Positions 32,448 through 32,978 of a stretch of 32,978 bases of DNA are shown here, piece after piece. Position 1 is the stretch's first letter. Each line of letters opens with the position of its first letter. The stretch is from NCBI GenBank assembly GCA_025359135.1, contig JANYHJ010000226.1, positions 1-32,978 on the forward strand. Reading direction: 5' to 3'. Source of the stretch: Gemmatimonadota bacterium (lineage in GTDB: Bacteria > Gemmatimonadota > Gemmatimonadetes > Gemmatimonadales > Gemmatimonadaceae). The position numbers were made by a program, and so were the translations under genes. Below the pieces are notes generated by a model that did no database searches, was not told where the DNA came from, and worked only from the letters and a program-made list of their open reading frames with translations.

Positions 32448-32489
32448 TTGCCGAACCCGGCGGTCTGCAAATACATATCGAAGGTTAGG
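32448..32489 (+). promoter_or_regulatory. Candidate promoter region before the Ig-domain lipoprotein
   Basis: TTGCCG (32448-32453) and TACATA (32472-32477) are separated by 18 bases, and GTTAGG follows at 32484-32489. The stretch around it is AT-rich compared with the flanks. The distance to the ATG at 32538 is about 50 bases. Which box is used cannot be told by eye. Confidence 0.3.
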
Positions 32490-32537
32490 CGTCGCTCGAG
32501 GACGTCATCTGTTTCCCGCTCATCCAGGACTGGGACC

Positions 32538-32978
32538 ATGGCACTGCACCTGACATCCGGCAAAACGAGCGAGTCGACCACGCGAGGACGCGTGCCGACC
32601 GTGCGCCCTTCCGGCAGCGCAGAGAGGCGTCCCGGCCATCTGGCCAGCCCCTTCATACTTTCGGCGCTCATCGCACTCGGCGCCTGCAGCCCGGCCGAGG
32701 ACTGCGCGGCCACGTCGTCCTGCCAGGTGCAGGTCGTGTCCACGGTCACTCAGGTCGTCGTCACGAACGCGCTGGACACCATCAACGTCGGCGCCACCGT
32801 GCTCAAGTCGGCATCGCCGCGTGCTGCCAATGGCGCCGTGGTCACCGGACAGGCGCTGCTCGTCCGCTGGTCCTCGGGCGCGCCCGCCGTGGCCCGCGTC
32901 GACTCCATCACCGGTCTCGTCACGGGTCTCTCCGTCGGCTTCGCCACCATCACGGGCCGTGCCGCCAACGGCGTCACC
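32538..32978 (+). CDS. Lipoprotein with bacterial Ig-like (Big2) domain, 3'-truncated
   Basis: The frame is open from ATG 32538 to the window end (147 codons). A lipoprotein signal lies at about residues 36-51: H-L-A-S-P-F-I-L-S-A-L-I-A-L-G-A-C, lipobox L-G-A-C. With the ATG start the signal would have about 35 extra residues, so in-frame GTG codons at 32592 or 32601 are plausible starts. After the Cys, V-V-V-T-N-A-L-D-T-I-N-V-G-A-T begins a Big2 fold, with V-R-W-S-S-G-A-P-A-V-A-R-V-D-S and T-G-L-V-T-G-L-S-V-G-F-A-T-I-T-G as the family hallmarks. Such proteins are surface-exposed, often with several repeats. A link to the polysaccharide locus is possible only by position. Confidence 0.75.
   Translation, partial: MALHLTSGKTSESTTRGRVPTVRPSGSAERRPGHLASPFILSALIALGACSPAEDCAATSSCQVQVVSTVTQVVVTNALDTINVGATVLKSASPRAANGAVVTGQALLVRWSSGAPAVARVDSITGLVTGLSVGFATITGRAANGVT

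Noticed and set aside
32345..32749. Minus-strand open frame over the last intergenic region
   Set aside because: The plus-strand lipoprotein with a lipobox and Big2 motifs explains 32538 onward; the minus-strand translation has no recognisable feature.
1..32978. CRISPR arrays, tRNA or rRNA genes, insertion sequences, attachment sites
   Set aside because: No regularly spaced repeats, no tRNA-like cloverleaf, no transposase or integrase reading frames and no target-site duplications were noticed.

Overview
The window is a GC-rich chromosomal segment of a diderm (Gram-negative-type) bacterium. It encodes outer-membrane efflux and polysaccharide-export proteins, lipoprotein signals and a bacterial citrate synthase. 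Sparse Shine-Dalgarno sequences, strong G/C third-position use and a Big2-type lipoprotein at the right end would fit Gemmatimonadota, but this placement is an inference from general appearance only. No rRNA, tRNA, CRISPR array, insertion sequence or phage gene was seen. No gap between genes exceeds about 195 bases.

Left part (1-12659). A 5'-truncated von Willebrand A (VWA) protein converges on a three-gene efflux operon on the minus strand: outer-membrane factor, lipoprotein adaptor, RND pump. A TetR-family regulator is divergent from it. Their shared 96-base control region is AT-rich, contains five CTAG tetramers and two copies of CTAGA-N8-TCTAG exactly 30 bp apart, and has back-to-back promoters whose -35 boxes overlap. 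Downstream of the regulator on the plus strand come a short MutY-type adenine glycosylase, a strong hairpin, and a second adaptor plus RND pump pair with no outer-membrane partner of its own.

Right part (12733-32378). This is an exopolysaccharide, capsule or O-antigen locus: a GT2 glycosyltransferase, two Wzx/MOP-type flippases, a Wza-like export protein, a membrane GT2, a heparinase II/III-fold protein, an AlgD-type GDP-mannose 6-dehydrogenase flanked by two asparagine-synthetase-like amidotransferases, and three GT4 glycosyltransferases. Many genes abut or overlap (TGATG, GTGA), so most of 17802-32378 is probably one or a few plus-strand operons. A two-gene minus-strand island, citrate synthase followed 3 bp later by a VanZ-domain membrane protein, interrupts the locus. 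The window ends inside a lipoprotein with a bacterial Ig-like domain.

Working model (inference): AlgD makes GDP-mannuronate. The three GT4 enzymes and the GT2 enzymes assemble a uronate-containing repeat unit. The two AsnB-like enzymes may amidate uronate carboxyls, as WbpS is thought to do in Pseudomonas O-antigen. The flippases move lipid-linked units, the heparinase-like protein trims or recycles uronate polymer, and the Wza-like protein exports it. The priming transferase, the polymerase and the Wzc-type co-polymerase are not in the window.
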